NCBI GenBank assembly: GCA_963729995.1
Contig: CAVSPF010000003.1
Location: 124,001-188,000, forward strand
Source of the DNA: VRUE01 sp963729995
GTDB taxonomy: Bacteria > Actinomycetota > Thermoleophilia > Solirubrobacterales > 70-9
Reading direction: 5' to 3'
Length of the DNA: 64,000 bases
Shown here one piece after another: positions 49,935-58,002 of the stretch. A program made the position numbers and the translations under genes. Under the pieces are notes generated by a model, which searched no databases, had not been told where the DNA came from, and saw only the letters and a list, made by a program, of their open reading frames with translations. How positions within the stretch are numbered: the first letter of the stretch is position 1; each line of letters opens with the position of its first letter.

Positions 49935-51110
49935 TTGAGCCGACTTCGATTCCTCTTCGTATTTGCTGCCCTGACCGCGCTGGCGACGGCGCTCGCTGCC
50001 TGTGGCAGCGGCGGAGGAGGCAGCAGCAGTGAAGACCCGCAGACGGTCGTCCACAACGCGACCCTGCAGGGCATTCACAGTGGCAACATCAACCTCACGC
50101 TTGGCGTCAAGGCCAAGGGCAGCGAAGGAGGCAACCTCGACGTCAGCCTCTCGGGCCCGTTCCAGAGCGAAGGGAAAGGCAAGCTCCCGCAGCTCAACCT
50201 GACCGCGAAGGCGAATGGCTCGATCAACGGGAAGAACATCAACTTCAACGGCGGCCTCGTGCTGCTTTCCGACAGCGCCTACGTCAACTACGAAGGCACC
50301 AATTACGAAGTCGACCCGACCACCTTCGGCTTCATCAAATCGGCGATCACGCGCGCGCAGCAGGGTGGCAGCGAAAAGAAGTCCGCTGGCGCCAGCGCCT
50401 GCCAGGAAGCGGCCGGCAAGCTGAAGATCGGCGACTTCATCGACAGCCTCAGCAACGAAGGCAGCGCCGATGTGGGCGGGACCGGCACGACCAAGGTGAG
50501 CGGCGACCTCAACGTGGCGAAGGCGATCGACGCGTTCGTCAAGCTCGCCGAAGACCCGGCCTGCAGTGCGCAGCTCGGTGCGGCCGGGCCGCTTCCCTCA
50601 GGAGCGGAACTGGATAAGGTGAAGGGCAAAGTGGAAAGCGCGCTGAAGACCGCGCATGTCGACCTCTACGTCGGCGGCGACCACATCGTGCGGCGGGTCA
50701 CGGCCCAGCTCACGATCGAACCGCCGAAGGGCTCCGGGAAGAAGGGCCCCGAAAGCGTCGAACTCGAACTGGACCTGTCGCTGACCGGAGTCAACGCAAA
50801 GCAGACGATCGAAGCCCCGCAGGGAGCGAAGCCTCTCAACGACCTCTTCCTGAAGCTGGGCGTCAACCCGGTCGAACTGCTTAACGGCGCCGGTGGAGCG
50901 GGTGGCGCCGGCGGTGTCGGCGGGCTGGGCAGCCTGCTCAAAGGGCTTGGCGGCGCCGGTGGCGGTGCCTCGGGCGGCAGCTCCTCCGGGGGCGGAGAAT
51001 CGACTGGCGGCGGGGCCCCGAGTGCCGGAGCCCAGCAGGCGTACCTGAAGTGCCTGCAGGGGGCGAAGACCCCGGTCGACCTGCAGAAGTGCGCCGCAAT
51101 GCTCAAGTAG
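49935..51110 (+). CDS. LppX/LprAFG-like lipoprotein with Gly-rich tail
   Basis: 391 residues. Signal with lipobox LATALAACGSGG, then a LppX/LprG-like beta-rich domain (TVVHNATLQGIHSGNINLTLGVKAKG, LVLLSDSAYVNYEGTNYEVDP) of the type that carries lipids in mycobacteria; residues ~320-370 are Gly/Ser/Ala-rich, followed by AQQAYLKCLQGAKTPVDLQKCAAML, a compact C-terminal segment with two Cys. TTG at 49935 behind AGGAGG. Glu codons are nearly all GAA, whereas neighbouring genes use mostly GAG. Ends at a clear terminator. Confidence 0.78.
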   Translation: MSRLRFLFVFAALTALATALAACGSGGGGSSSEDPQTVVHNATLQGIHSGNINLTLGVKAKGSEGGNLDVSLSGPFQSEGKGKLPQLNLTAKANGSINGKNINFNGGLVLLSDSAYVNYEGTNYEVDPTTFGFIKSAITRAQQGGSEKKSAGASACQEAAGKLKIGDFIDSLSNEGSADVGGTGTTKVSGDLNVAKAIDAFVKLAEDPACSAQLGAAGPLPSGAELDKVKGKVESALKTAHVDLYVGGDHIVRRVTAQLTIEPPKGSGKKGPESVELELDLSLTGVNAKQTIEAPQGAKPLNDLFLKLGVNPVELLNGAGGAGGAGGVGGLGSLLKGLGGAGGGASGGSSSGGGESTGGGAPSAGAQQAYLKCLQGAKTPVDLQKCAAMLK

Positions 51111-51131
51111 CGGCCCAGCGGCAAGCGTCTT

Positions 51132-51163
51132 GCGAAGGGCTCCGCCACGGCGGGGCCCTTCGC
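51132..51163 (+). terminator. Intrinsic terminator after LppX-like lipoprotein gene
   Basis: GCGAAGGGCTCCGCC (51132-51146) pairs with GGCGGGGCCCTTCGC (51149-51163), 15 bp with one G-T pair, followed by CTTT. The U-run is short, as common in GC-rich genomes. Confidence 0.7.
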
Positions 51164-51172
51164 CTTTGCGCA

Positions 51173-51178
51173 TACGCT
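51173..51178 (+). promoter_or_regulatory. -10 box TACGCT, near-leaderless promoter of cation exchanger gene
   Basis: TACGCT with 8 nt to the GTG at 51187, just after the terminator of the previous gene. Confidence 0.55.
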
Positions 51179-51186
51179 TGCCACCC

Positions 51187-52323
51187 GTGGACAACCGAGC
51201 ACGCCCAAACTCCCGGCGGTCGATTGCCGCCTTCCTGCTCAGCCCCGACGGCTGGCCATACTGGCTCGTTCCGCTGATCCCGATTGCGGTGGCGCTGGAC
51301 CTGGCTGGCAGCCCCGCTTCTCTGGTCTTCGCGACGTCGGCGCTGGGCATCGTCCCCACCGCCGCCCTGATGGGTCGCGCCACCGAGGAGCTGGCCGCCC
51401 GCTCCGGGCCCGGGATCGGCGGTCTGCTCAACGTCACGTTCGGGAACGCACCGGAGCTGATCATCGCCCTCTTTGCACTTGGTCAGGGCCTCCAGGAGGT
51501 GGTCAAGGCCTCGATCGTGGGCTCGATCATCGGCAACGTCCTGCTGGTCCTGGGAGGCGCGATGCTGGTGGGCGGCATAGGACGCGAGAAGCAGACCTTC
51601 AGCAGGACGGGGGCGAGCGTTCAGACCTCGATGCTGCTGCTCGCCGCCGCCGCGTTGCTGATGCCCGCCATCTTCGAGCTGGTCGAGGGAAAGGGCCTAC
51701 CTGCGCCTGGGGCCCAGATCGTCCATTACGGCTCGACGGTGGTTCACCTCTCACTCGCGGTCGCGATCGTCCTGATCGCCACCTACGTCATCGGCCTCGT
51801 CTTCTCGCTGAAGACCCATCGCGACATCTTCAACCCTGAGTATGGAGACGAGGGCAGCTGGGGCTGGTCGGTGCGGAGCTCGGTCATTGCCCTGGCGGTT
51901 GCCGGGGTCCTGGTCGGCGTCATGTCGGAGGTTCTGGTCGGTTCGATCAGCGAAGCCTCCAGGTCCGTTGGCCTCTCCGAGTTCTTCATCGGCGTAATCG
52001 TCGTCGCCATCGTCGGCAATGCAGCCGAGCACTGGGTCGCGGTTCTCGTCGCGTTCAAGAACAAGATGGACCTCGCCGTCAACGTCGCGGTTGGCTCCAG
52101 CGCCCAGGTCGCTTTGTTCGTTGCCCCGGTCCTGGTGCTTGCCTCCTTCCTGCTGGGCCCTCATCCCCTGGCCCTGGTCTTCAACGGCTTCGAGCTCGGC
52201 GCAATCCTCCTCACCGTTCTGATCGCCAACTACGTCACCCAGGATGGCGAGTCGACCTGGTTCGAGGGCGTTCAGCTGCTCGCCGTCTACGTGGTCTTCG
52301 GCCTAGCCTTCTACTTCGCCTGA
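51187..52323 (+). CDS. Ca2+/H+ (cation/proton) exchanger, CaCA family
   Basis: 378 residues, ten to eleven membrane helices, duplicated alpha repeats of CAX exchangers: LLNVTFGNAPELIIALFAL in the first half and FFIGVIVVAIVGNAAEHWVAVLVAFKNKMDLAVNVAVGSSAQVALFVAP in the second, each with the conserved acidic residue in GNAPE and GNAAE. Short basic N-terminus (VDNRARPNSRRS). Probably exports Ca2+ against H+. GTG start set by the -10 at 51173; nearby upstream codons belong to the terminator. Confidence 0.92.
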   Translation: MDNRARPNSRRSIAAFLLSPDGWPYWLVPLIPIAVALDLAGSPASLVFATSALGIVPTAALMGRATEELAARSGPGIGGLLNVTFGNAPELIIALFALGQGLQEVVKASIVGSIIGNVLLVLGGAMLVGGIGREKQTFSRTGASVQTSMLLLAAAALLMPAIFELVEGKGLPAPGAQIVHYGSTVVHLSLAVAIVLIATYVIGLVFSLKTHRDIFNPEYGDEGSWGWSVRSSVIALAVAGVLVGVMSEVLVGSISEASRSVGLSEFFIGVIVVAIVGNAAEHWVAVLVAFKNKMDLAVNVAVGSSAQVALFVAPVLVLASFLLGPHPLALVFNGFELGAILLTVLIANYVTQDGESTWFEGVQLLAVYVVFGLAFYFA

Positions 52324-52331
52324 AAGAGCGC

Positions 52332-52802
52332 TCAGGTAGCGGTGAGCTCGGCCAGCGCGTCGAGCACGACTTCGTCGTGTGTCTGCGGCGAAACCTTGGG
52401 GAAGACCTCGGCGATCTTGCCATCGGCGTCGATCAGGAAGGTCGCTCGCTGCACGCCCAAGTACTTCTTGCCGTACATGGACTTCTCGACCCAGGTGCCA
52501 TAAGCGTCGGCGACCGCATGGTCGGCGTCCGCCAGCAGCGTGAAATCGAGGTCGAACTTGTCGGCGAACTTCTTCACGTCCTCGACCGGGTCGGGAGAGA
52601 CGCCGAGCACCCGGGCCCCCACCGCCTCGTAGTCAACCTTGCGGTCGCGAACCCCACAGGCCTGGGTCGTACAGCCCGGGGTGTCGGCGCGGGGGTAGAA
52701 GTAGAGGACGACGGTCTGGCCTCGGAGGTCTGACAGCGTCAGGTCGTTGCCGTCCTGGTCGGGCAGGGTGAAATCGGGAGCGGGTTGTCCAGCCTCCAGC
52801 AT
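52332..52802 (-). CDS. bcp: Peroxiredoxin, Bcp/PrxQ type
   Basis: 156-residue thiol peroxidase. Active site region FYPRADTPGCTTQACGVRD with peroxidatic Cys in PGCTTQAC and the second Cys five residues on, the PrxQ-alpha arrangement. GVQRATFLIDADGKI is also typical. Its ATG overlaps the upstream stop by one base (TGATG). Converges on the exchanger gene. Confidence 0.94.
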   Translation of the reverse strand: MLEAGQPAPDFTLPDQDGNDLTLSDLRGQTVVLYFYPRADTPGCTTQACGVRDRKVDYEAVGARVLGVSPDPVEDVKKFADKFDLDFTLLADADHAVADAYGTWVEKSMYGKKYLGVQRATFLIDADGKIAEVFPKVSPQTHDEVVLDALAELTAT

Positions 52803-53140
52803 CAGTCCTCGCGTCCCGGATCCTGGCCCGTCTCGTCCCCGTCGAGCTCCTCATCCCCCTGCTCGAGGGCCGTGGCGGACACCGAGCCGGTGGAGCCCGG
52901 GTGGTAATGGGTCTGAAAGCGCTGGAGCGCCTCGTCGCGTCGGTCTTCGTCGATCGGGACGTCGTCGGAGATCCGCACCCAGTCCGCGCCCTCGTAGTCC
53001 TCCATGTTGAAGACCTCCTGATCCAGGGAGGTCGAGTCGTCGACGACGACGAGCACCTCGGTCTGGGGGTTGAAGTAGGTCCCCGGTTGCATCAGGAGCT
53101 CCTCGACCTCAAAGAGGTTCTCTTTGTCGGCGGGCGTCAT
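52802..53140 (-). CDS. Conserved hypothetical acidic protein
   Basis: 112 residues, no family recognised. Two parts: a compact segment (NLFEVEELLMQPGTYFNPQTEVLVVVDDSTSLDQEVFNMEDYEGADWVRISDDVPIDEDRRDEALQRFQTHYHPG) and a disordered acidic tail (EQGDEELDGDETGQDPGRED). Start is the ATG of a TGATG overlap with the 62-residue gene. Sits between that small membrane gene and bcp in one operon. Confidence 0.65.
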   Translation of the reverse strand: MTPADKENLFEVEELLMQPGTYFNPQTEVLVVVDDSTSLDQEVFNMEDYEGADWVRISDDVPIDEDRRDEALQRFQTHYHPGSTGSVSATALEQGDEELDGDETGQDPGRED

Positions 53141-53328
53141 CAACCCGATCCTACGAGATTCGCGAGCTGTTGCTCCGTCTCGGCCTCTAGCATCTGCCGC
53201 GCCTCAGCCGCCTGCAGCCTCCGGCCGGAGCGGGCGAAGGCGATCGCGGAGATCGGCAGGGCAAGCAGGGTGATCAGCACCAGGACGGTGCCGTCATCGA
53301 CCGCGGTCGCTACCGGCAGCGGCGGCAT
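53140..53328 (-). CDS. Small single-pass membrane protein
   Basis: 62 residues: a short extracytoplasmic or cytoplasmic lead, one membrane helix (GTVLVLITLLALPISAIAF) and a charged helix (GRRLQAAEARQMLEAETEQQLANL). No family recognised. TACTCT at 53335-53340 with 6 nt to the ATG supports a leaderless start. First gene of the run that ends with bcp. Confidence 0.6.
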   Translation of the reverse strand: MPPLPVATAVDDGTVLVLITLLALPISAIAFARSGRRLQAAEARQMLEAETEQQLANLVGSG

Positions 53329-53368
53329 CCATCAAGAGTAGGGATTCCACCGACCCCGATCTATCCGC

Positions 53369-53400
53369 TAGTCTTCGGCATTGGTTGACTGACCAGTCAA
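53369..53400 (+). promoter_or_regulatory. Promoter -10 and TetR-type operator of acyl-CoA dehydrogenase gene
   Basis: TAGTCT (53369-53374), 10 nt, then the perfect inverted repeat TTGACT-GACC-AGTCAA (53385-53400). Same motif and spacing as at 11974-12006, which precedes the nitrilase-TetR operon. Confidence 0.7.
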
Positions 53401-53438
53401 TCGGTCCACCTCTCACCCGAGAAAAGGAGCTTCGAGCC

Positions 53439-54668
53439 GTGGTTGACTTCACTCTGACCGACGAGCAGAAGGACCTGCGCGAGCTGGCGCACAACTTCGC
53501 TGAGAAGGAGATGCGCAAGGTCGCCTGGGAGTACGACAAGGACGGCACTTGGCCCCAGGACATCGTCGAGAAGGCCTGGGAGGTGGGGCTGATGAACACC
53601 CACATCCCCGAGGCCTACGGTGGGCCCGGCCTCGACTACCTCTCCGGCACCCTGATCGAGGAGGAGATGGGCTGGGGATGCTCCGGCATCGGCACCTCTC
53701 TCACCTGCAACGGCCTGGCCAGCGCGCCGGTCATGCTCGGCGGCTCCGAGGAGACGAAGAAGAAGTACCTCGGGATCCTCACCGAAGCGCCGAAGCTGGC
53801 CTCCTTCTGCCTGACCGAGCCCGACGCCGGCTCCGACGTCTCCGGGATGAAGACCCGCGCCGTCAAGAAGGGCGACAAGTGGGTCATCAGCGGCTCCAAG
53901 TGCTTCATCACCAACGGCAGCCACGCCAACTGGTTCACGGTCTACGCCAAGACCGATCCCGAGGCGGGCCACCGCGGCATCACCGCCTTCGTCGTCGACG
54001 CCGACTCTCCCGGAGTCAGCGTTGACAAGAAGGAGGACAAGATGGGTCAGCGGGCCTCCAACACCGCGACCATCGGCTTCGACGAAGTCGAGATCCCGGC
54101 CGAGAACATGCTCGGCGAGGAAAACAAGGGCTTCAAGCTGGCGATGATGACCCTCGACCGCACCCGCCCCGGGGTTGCCTCGATGGCGGTGGGGATCGGT
54201 CGCGCCGCCTTCGAGTTCGCGGCGGAGTACTCCAAGGAAAGGGTCCAGTTCGGCGTTCCGATCGCGATGCACCAGGCGATCCAGTTCATGATCGCCGACA
54301 TGGCGACCAAGGTGGACGCGGCCCGGCTGCTGGTCTGGAACTCGGCCGTCCTGCTCGACCAGGGCAAGCGCAACACGCTGGTTTCCTCCGAGGCGAAGCG
54401 CTTTGCCGCCGACTCGGCGATGGAGATCACGGTCGACGCCGTCCAGGTCTACGGCGGCTACGGCTTCATCAAGGAGTACCCGGTCGAGAAACTGATGCGC
54501 GACGCGAAGATCATGCAGCTCTACGAGGGGACCAGCCAGATTCAGCGCTTGGTGATCGCCAAGGAAGTGCTGCTGCCGCGCAACGTCGACGAGGCCACGC
54601 CCGAGGCCGACGCGAAGGCCAGGGCCTCCGAAAGCAGCCAGGCCGAGCAGGCCGCGGCGACCGTTTAG
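53439..54668 (+). CDS. Acyl-CoA dehydrogenase (MCAD/SCAD-like)
   Basis: 409 residues; unlike the two earlier paralogues it carries the catalytic Glu in LYEGTSQIQRLVIAK, as in medium/short-chain enzymes. Other markers: EAYGGPGLDYLSG, CLTEPDAGSDVSGM, GSKCFITNGSHANWF, YGGYGFIKEYPVEKLMRDAKI. Ala/Glu-rich 30-residue tail. GTG at 53439 (VVDFTLTDEQKDLREL) lies 9 nt after AAGGAG; an ATG further upstream lies inside the operator and is unlikely. Expected to be regulated with fatty-acid or branched-chain catabolism via the palindrome upstream. Ends at a strong terminator. Confidence 0.93.
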   Translation: MVDFTLTDEQKDLRELAHNFAEKEMRKVAWEYDKDGTWPQDIVEKAWEVGLMNTHIPEAYGGPGLDYLSGTLIEEEMGWGCSGIGTSLTCNGLASAPVMLGGSEETKKKYLGILTEAPKLASFCLTEPDAGSDVSGMKTRAVKKGDKWVISGSKCFITNGSHANWFTVYAKTDPEAGHRGITAFVVDADSPGVSVDKKEDKMGQRASNTATIGFDEVEIPAENMLGEENKGFKLAMMTLDRTRPGVASMAVGIGRAAFEFAAEYSKERVQFGVPIAMHQAIQFMIADMATKVDAARLLVWNSAVLLDQGKRNTLVSSEAKRFAADSAMEITVDAVQVYGGYGFIKEYPVEKLMRDAKIMQLYEGTSQIQRLVIAKEVLLPRNVDEATPEADAKARASESSQAEQAAATV

Positions 54669-54692
54669 CGCTTAGGGCAGGGGCCCTACGAC

Positions 54693-54730
54693 GAAACCGC
54701 CGGCCCTGGGGGGCCGGCGGTTTCTCTTTT
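54693..54730 (+). terminator. Strong intrinsic terminator
   Basis: GAAACCGCCGGCCC (54693-54706), loop TGGG, perfect complement 54711-54724, followed by TCTTTT. Lies between the convergent acyl-CoA dehydrogenase and typA genes and could serve both. Confidence 0.92.
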
Positions 54731-56571
54731 CAGCCAGGATGCGGGGCGGCTTCGACGCTCTGCCGCGCTGCCTTCTGGCGCCTGATCCTGTCGAGCTCGA
54801 CCTTGCGCAACCGCACCGACTTGGGCGTGACTTCGACGCACTCGTCGTTGCGCAGGAACTCCAGCGAGTTCTCCAGCGAGAGCCGGGTCGCGGGGGTCAG
54901 GCGCACCAGCAGGTCAGCGCTGGCGGCGCGGACGTTGGTCTGATGCTTTTCCTTGATCGCGTTGACGTCGAGATCCTCAGAGCGGGCGTTCTCGCCGACG
55001 ATCATTCCCTCGTAGACCTCCTCGCCGGGGCCGATGAAGAGGGTGCCGCGGTCCTGCAGGCTGAAGAGGGCGAAGCTGGCCGTGGAACCGCGGCGGTCGG
55101 CGACGATGGCGCCCGTCGTGCGTGTGCGCAGCTCCCCGGCCCACGGCTCCCAGCGGTCGAAGACGTGATGCATGATCCCGGTGCCGCGCGTCTCGGTCAG
55201 GAACTCGGTGCGGAAGCCGATCAGGCCGCGGGCGGGGACCAGGTACTCCATCCGCACCCACCCGGTCGAGTGGTTGACCATCTGCTCCAGCCGCCCCTTG
55301 CGCGTGGCCAGCAGTTGGGTGACGGCGCCAACGTGGCCCTCGGGGACGTCGATGGCCAGCCGCTCGACCGGCTCGTGCACCTTGCCGTCGATCTCGCGGG
55401 TCAGGACCCGTGGCTGGCCGGCGGTCAGCTCGAAGCCCTCGCGGCGCATCAGCTCCAGCAGCACGACCAGCTGCAGCTCGCCGCGGCCCTGGACCTCCCA
55501 GGCGTCCGGCCGCTCGGTGTCGAGGACGCGGATCGAGACGTTGCCGATCAGCTCCGCATCGAGGCGGTCGCGGACCTGTCGCGCGGTCAGCTTGGTGCCC
55601 TCTTTGCCGGCCAGCGGTGAGGTGTTGATCCCGACCACGATCGAGAGCGAGGGCTCGTCGACGGTGATCACCGGCAACGGCCGCGGGTCATCGGGGTCGG
55701 CCAGCGTCTCGCCGATCGTCACCTCTTCCATCCCGGCGACCGCGATCAGTTCGCCCGGCCCGGCCTCCTTGGCGGTGATGCGATCCAGCGCCTCGGTCAC
55801 ATAGAGCTCCGAGACGGCTGCCCGCTCGATGCTGCCGTCGGCCCGGCACCAGGCGATCTGCTGGCCGGAGCGGATTGTCCCGTTGCGGACGCGGCAGAGC
55901 GCCAGGCGGCCGAGGTAGGGCGAGGCGTCGAGGTTGGTCACATGCGCCTGCAGCGGGTGGTCGGGCTCGTACTCGGGCGCCGGGATCCGCTCCAGCATCA
56001 GGTCGAGCAGGGGGGATAGGTCCGTTCCCTCGACCCCTTCCTCCAGCGCCGCCCAGCCGGCCTTGGCGTTGGTGTAGACGATCGGGAAGTCGATCTGGTC
56101 GGAGTCGGCGTCGAGGTCGATGAACAGCTCGTAGACCTCCTCGACGACCTCGGCGATGCGGGCGTCGGGCCGGTCGACCTTGTTGACGACGAGGATCACC
56201 GGCAGTTTCGACTCCAGCGCCTTGCGCAGGACGAAGCGGGTCTGGGGAAGAGGCCCCTCCGAAGCGTCGACAAGCAGCAGCGCCCCGTCGACCATGGTGA
56301 GGCCGCGCTCCACCTCGCCGCCGAAGTCGGCGTGGCCAGGCGTGTCGACGATGTTGAGCTTGACGCCCTGATGGTGGATGGCCGTGTTCTTGGCGAGGAT
56401 CGTGATTCCCTTCTCGCGCTCGAGGTCCATCGAGTCCATCACGCGCTCGGCCACCTCCTGGCCCTTGCGGAAGGCCCCGGTTTGCCACAGCATGGCGTCG
56501 ACCAGGGTCGTCTTGCCATGGTCGACGTGGGCGATGATGGCGATGTTGCGAAGGTCGCTTCGGGCGGTCAT
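54730..56571 (-). CDS. typA: TypA/BipA ribosome-associated GTPase
   Basis: 613-residue translational GTPase of the elongation-factor type. G1 AHVDHGKTTL, switch II region DTPGHADFGGEVERGL, NKVDRP (G4), then domain II and the EF-G-like domains, with the TypA-specific C-terminus including RTEFLTETRGTGIMHHVFDRW and NAIKEKHQTNVRAASADLLVRLTP. Acts on the ribosome under stress or low temperature. ATG with TACCCT 11 nt upstream. Next to a cold shock gene. Confidence 0.96.
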   Translation of the reverse strand: MTARSDLRNIAIIAHVDHGKTTLVDAMLWQTGAFRKGQEVAERVMDSMDLEREKGITILAKNTAIHHQGVKLNIVDTPGHADFGGEVERGLTMVDGALLLVDASEGPLPQTRFVLRKALESKLPVILVVNKVDRPDARIAEVVEEVYELFIDLDADSDQIDFPIVYTNAKAGWAALEEGVEGTDLSPLLDLMLERIPAPEYEPDHPLQAHVTNLDASPYLGRLALCRVRNGTIRSGQQIAWCRADGSIERAAVSELYVTEALDRITAKEAGPGELIAVAGMEEVTIGETLADPDDPRPLPVITVDEPSLSIVVGINTSPLAGKEGTKLTARQVRDRLDAELIGNVSIRVLDTERPDAWEVQGRGELQLVVLLELMRREGFELTAGQPRVLTREIDGKVHEPVERLAIDVPEGHVGAVTQLLATRKGRLEQMVNHSTGWVRMEYLVPARGLIGFRTEFLTETRGTGIMHHVFDRWEPWAGELRTRTTGAIVADRRGSTASFALFSLQDRGTLFIGPGEEVYEGMIVGENARSEDLDVNAIKEKHQTNVRAASADLLVRLTPATRLSLENSLEFLRNDECVEVTPKSVRLRKVELDRIRRQKAARQSVEAAPHPG

Positions 56572-56606
56572 CTGGAAACGGCAGGGTAGGGGAATGGGGA
56601 CGCAGG

Positions 56607-56639
56607 AAAAGACGAGGCCCGCCGGGGGCGGGCCTCGTC
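56607..56639 (-). terminator. Intrinsic terminator of cold shock gene
   Basis: Minus strand: GACGAGGCCCGC stem (56628-56639 / 56611-56622), 5-nt loop, followed by TTTT (56610-56607). Lies just after the csp stop. Confidence 0.88.
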
Positions 56640-56661
56640 GAAAGCTAAGAGCAGGGTGCGG

Positions 56662-56868
56662 CTAGGTCGTTTCCTGGACGCTTGCCGCAGCCGGGCCCTT
56701 CGGCCCGTCTTCGGACTCGTAGCTCACCTTGGCGCCCTCGGTCAGGGATTTGAAGCCCTCGCCGAGGATCGCGCTGTGATGGACGAAGACGTCCTTGGAG
56801 CCGTCATCGGGCGTGATGAACCCGTAGCCCTTGTCGTCGCTGAACCACTTAACTGTTCCTGTAGGCAT
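56662..56868 (-). CDS. cspA: Cold shock protein (CspA family)
   Basis: 68 residues. MPTGTVKWFSDDKGYGFITPDDGSKDVFVHHSAI contains both RNA-binding motifs (KGYGFI and DVFVHHS). ATG at 56868 behind GGAGG at 7 nt. The long non-coding leader upstream (56869-57111, shared with the divergent small gene) is typical of csp mRNAs but no specific fold was identified. Confidence 0.95.
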   Translation of the reverse strand: MPTGTVKWFSDDKGYGFITPDDGSKDVFVHHSAILGEGFKSLTEGAKVSYESEDGPKGPAAASVQETT

Positions 56869-57111
56869 GCATTGCCTCCACTTGATGTGCTGCGAACGCG
56901 GAGGATGCGGTGAAGCAACGACGCGAGCGCTAGGCACGACTTTGCCGGATCTGAGCCCGGCCCAACGCTGGGCACCGTAGCAGGGCCGGCGCTCCGGCAT
57001 CGCGCCGCCGCGATCCTGCAAGGGGTCCTAAGACCAATGTCCTCTTGTGAATCGGACCGCGCTTCGCAGATCCTGGCTCCCATGAACACCACTACAAAAG
57101 GAGCAATAATC

Positions 57112-57321
57112 ATGAGTCGATTTTCACGAGTGCTTGCGGTTGCTGGCATCACCGGTGCGCTGGCGGTTGGCGGCGCAGGGGTCGCCCAGGCGAGTACGGG
57201 TCACGGAGTGCAGTCGAGCCGCGGCAGCGTTCAGGCTCAACGCCACGACAAGAGCAGCCGTGACAGGACCCGTCACGACAAGAGCAGCCGCCACGACAGC
57301 AAGAGCGGCAATCACAGGTAG
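57112..57321 (+). CDS. Tiny exported basic repeat protein
   Basis: 69 residues. A signal peptide (FSRVLAVAGITGALAVGGAGVAQA, cleavage after AQA) followed by a mature peptide of ~43 residues rich in Arg, Lys, His, Asp and Ser with a repeated unit: RHDKSSRDRTRHDKSSRHDSKSG. No family recognised; metal, nucleic-acid or wall binding is conceivable. ATG preceded by AAAAGGAG. Followed by a strong terminator. Codon-level repeats are visible in the DNA. Confidence 0.7.
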   Translation: MSRFSRVLAVAGITGALAVGGAGVAQASTGHGVQSSRGSVQAQRHDKSSRDRTRHDKSSRHDSKSGNHR

Positions 57322-57336
57322 GTCCGATGAGCGCTG

Positions 57337-57374
57337 CAAGAGCGGCCTCGCCGGCGGCGGCGAGGCCGCTCTTG
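57337..57374 (+). terminator. Bidirectional-looking terminator hairpin
   Basis: CAAGAGCGGCCTCGCC (57337-57352), loop GGCGGC, perfect complement 57359-57374. Lies between the small exported-protein gene and the convergent response-regulator gene, with no long U-run on either side. Confidence 0.75.
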
Positions 57375-57378
57375 TCGT

Positions 57379-58002
57379 TCAGGGGGAGCCGATCCCGTGC
57401 CGCTGCGCCCACAGCGCCGCCTGGGTCCGGTCGGTGACGCCGATCCGCTCGAAGACGTGTGTCAGGTGCGCCTTGACGGTCTTCTCGCTGATCTCGAGGC
57501 GCTGGGCGATCAGCTTGTTTGGAAGCCCCTCGGCAACCAGGGCGAGCACCTCGCCCTCGCGCTCGGTCAGGTCGGCGTCGCGGCGCCCGGCGCGGGCGGC
57601 CAGCACCTCGCTGGCGGCCCTGGGCGCCAGCGGCGCCTCGCCGCGCGCGGCGGCGCGGATCGCCCCCAGCAGCTCCTCCGGCGCCGCATCCTTGAGCAGG
57701 TAGCCGAGCGCGCCGGCGTCGAGCGCGCCGAGGATGCGCTCGCGGTCGGAGAAGGCCGTGAGGACGACCACGTGGATCTCCGGCCGCGCCGCGAGAATCC
57801 GCCTGGTCGCCTCGATGCCGTCGAGGTGGGGCATGGATAGGTCGATCAGCACGACGTCCGGGGAAAGCTCCTCCGCCAGGGCGACCGCCTCCTCACCGTC
57901 GCCGACCGCGCCGACCACCTCGACGTCGTCGGCGTTGGCGAGCAGGCTCTCGAGGCCGGCCCTGACGACGGGGTGGTCCTCGGCGAGCAGCAGGCGGATC
58001 AT
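57379..58002 (-). CDS. NarL/LuxR-type response regulator
   Basis: 207 residues. Receiver domain with acidic pocket LLLAEDHPVVRAGLESLLA, phospho-Asp in VVLIDLSMPHLDG and Lys in YLLKDAAPEELL; C-terminal LuxR helix-turn-helix LTEREGEVLALVAEGLPNKLIAQRLEISEKTVKAHLTHVFERIGV. Start overlaps the kinase stop (ATGA), forming one two-component operon with it. Targets unknown. Confidence 0.94.
   Translation of the reverse strand: MIRLLLAEDHPVVRAGLESLLANADDVEVVGAVGDGEEAVALAEELSPDVVLIDLSMPHLDGIEATRRILAARPEIHVVVLTAFSDRERILGALDAGALGYLLKDAAPEELLGAIRAAARGEAPLAPRAASEVLAARAGRRDADLTEREGEVLALVAEGLPNKLIAQRLEISEKTVKAHLTHVFERIGVTDRTQAALWAQRHGIGSP

Noticed and set aside
57241..57309. Short direct DNA repeats that could look like a CRISPR fragment
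   Set aside because: They are codon-level repeats within the basic peptide gene; no spacers or regular length, and no cas genes.
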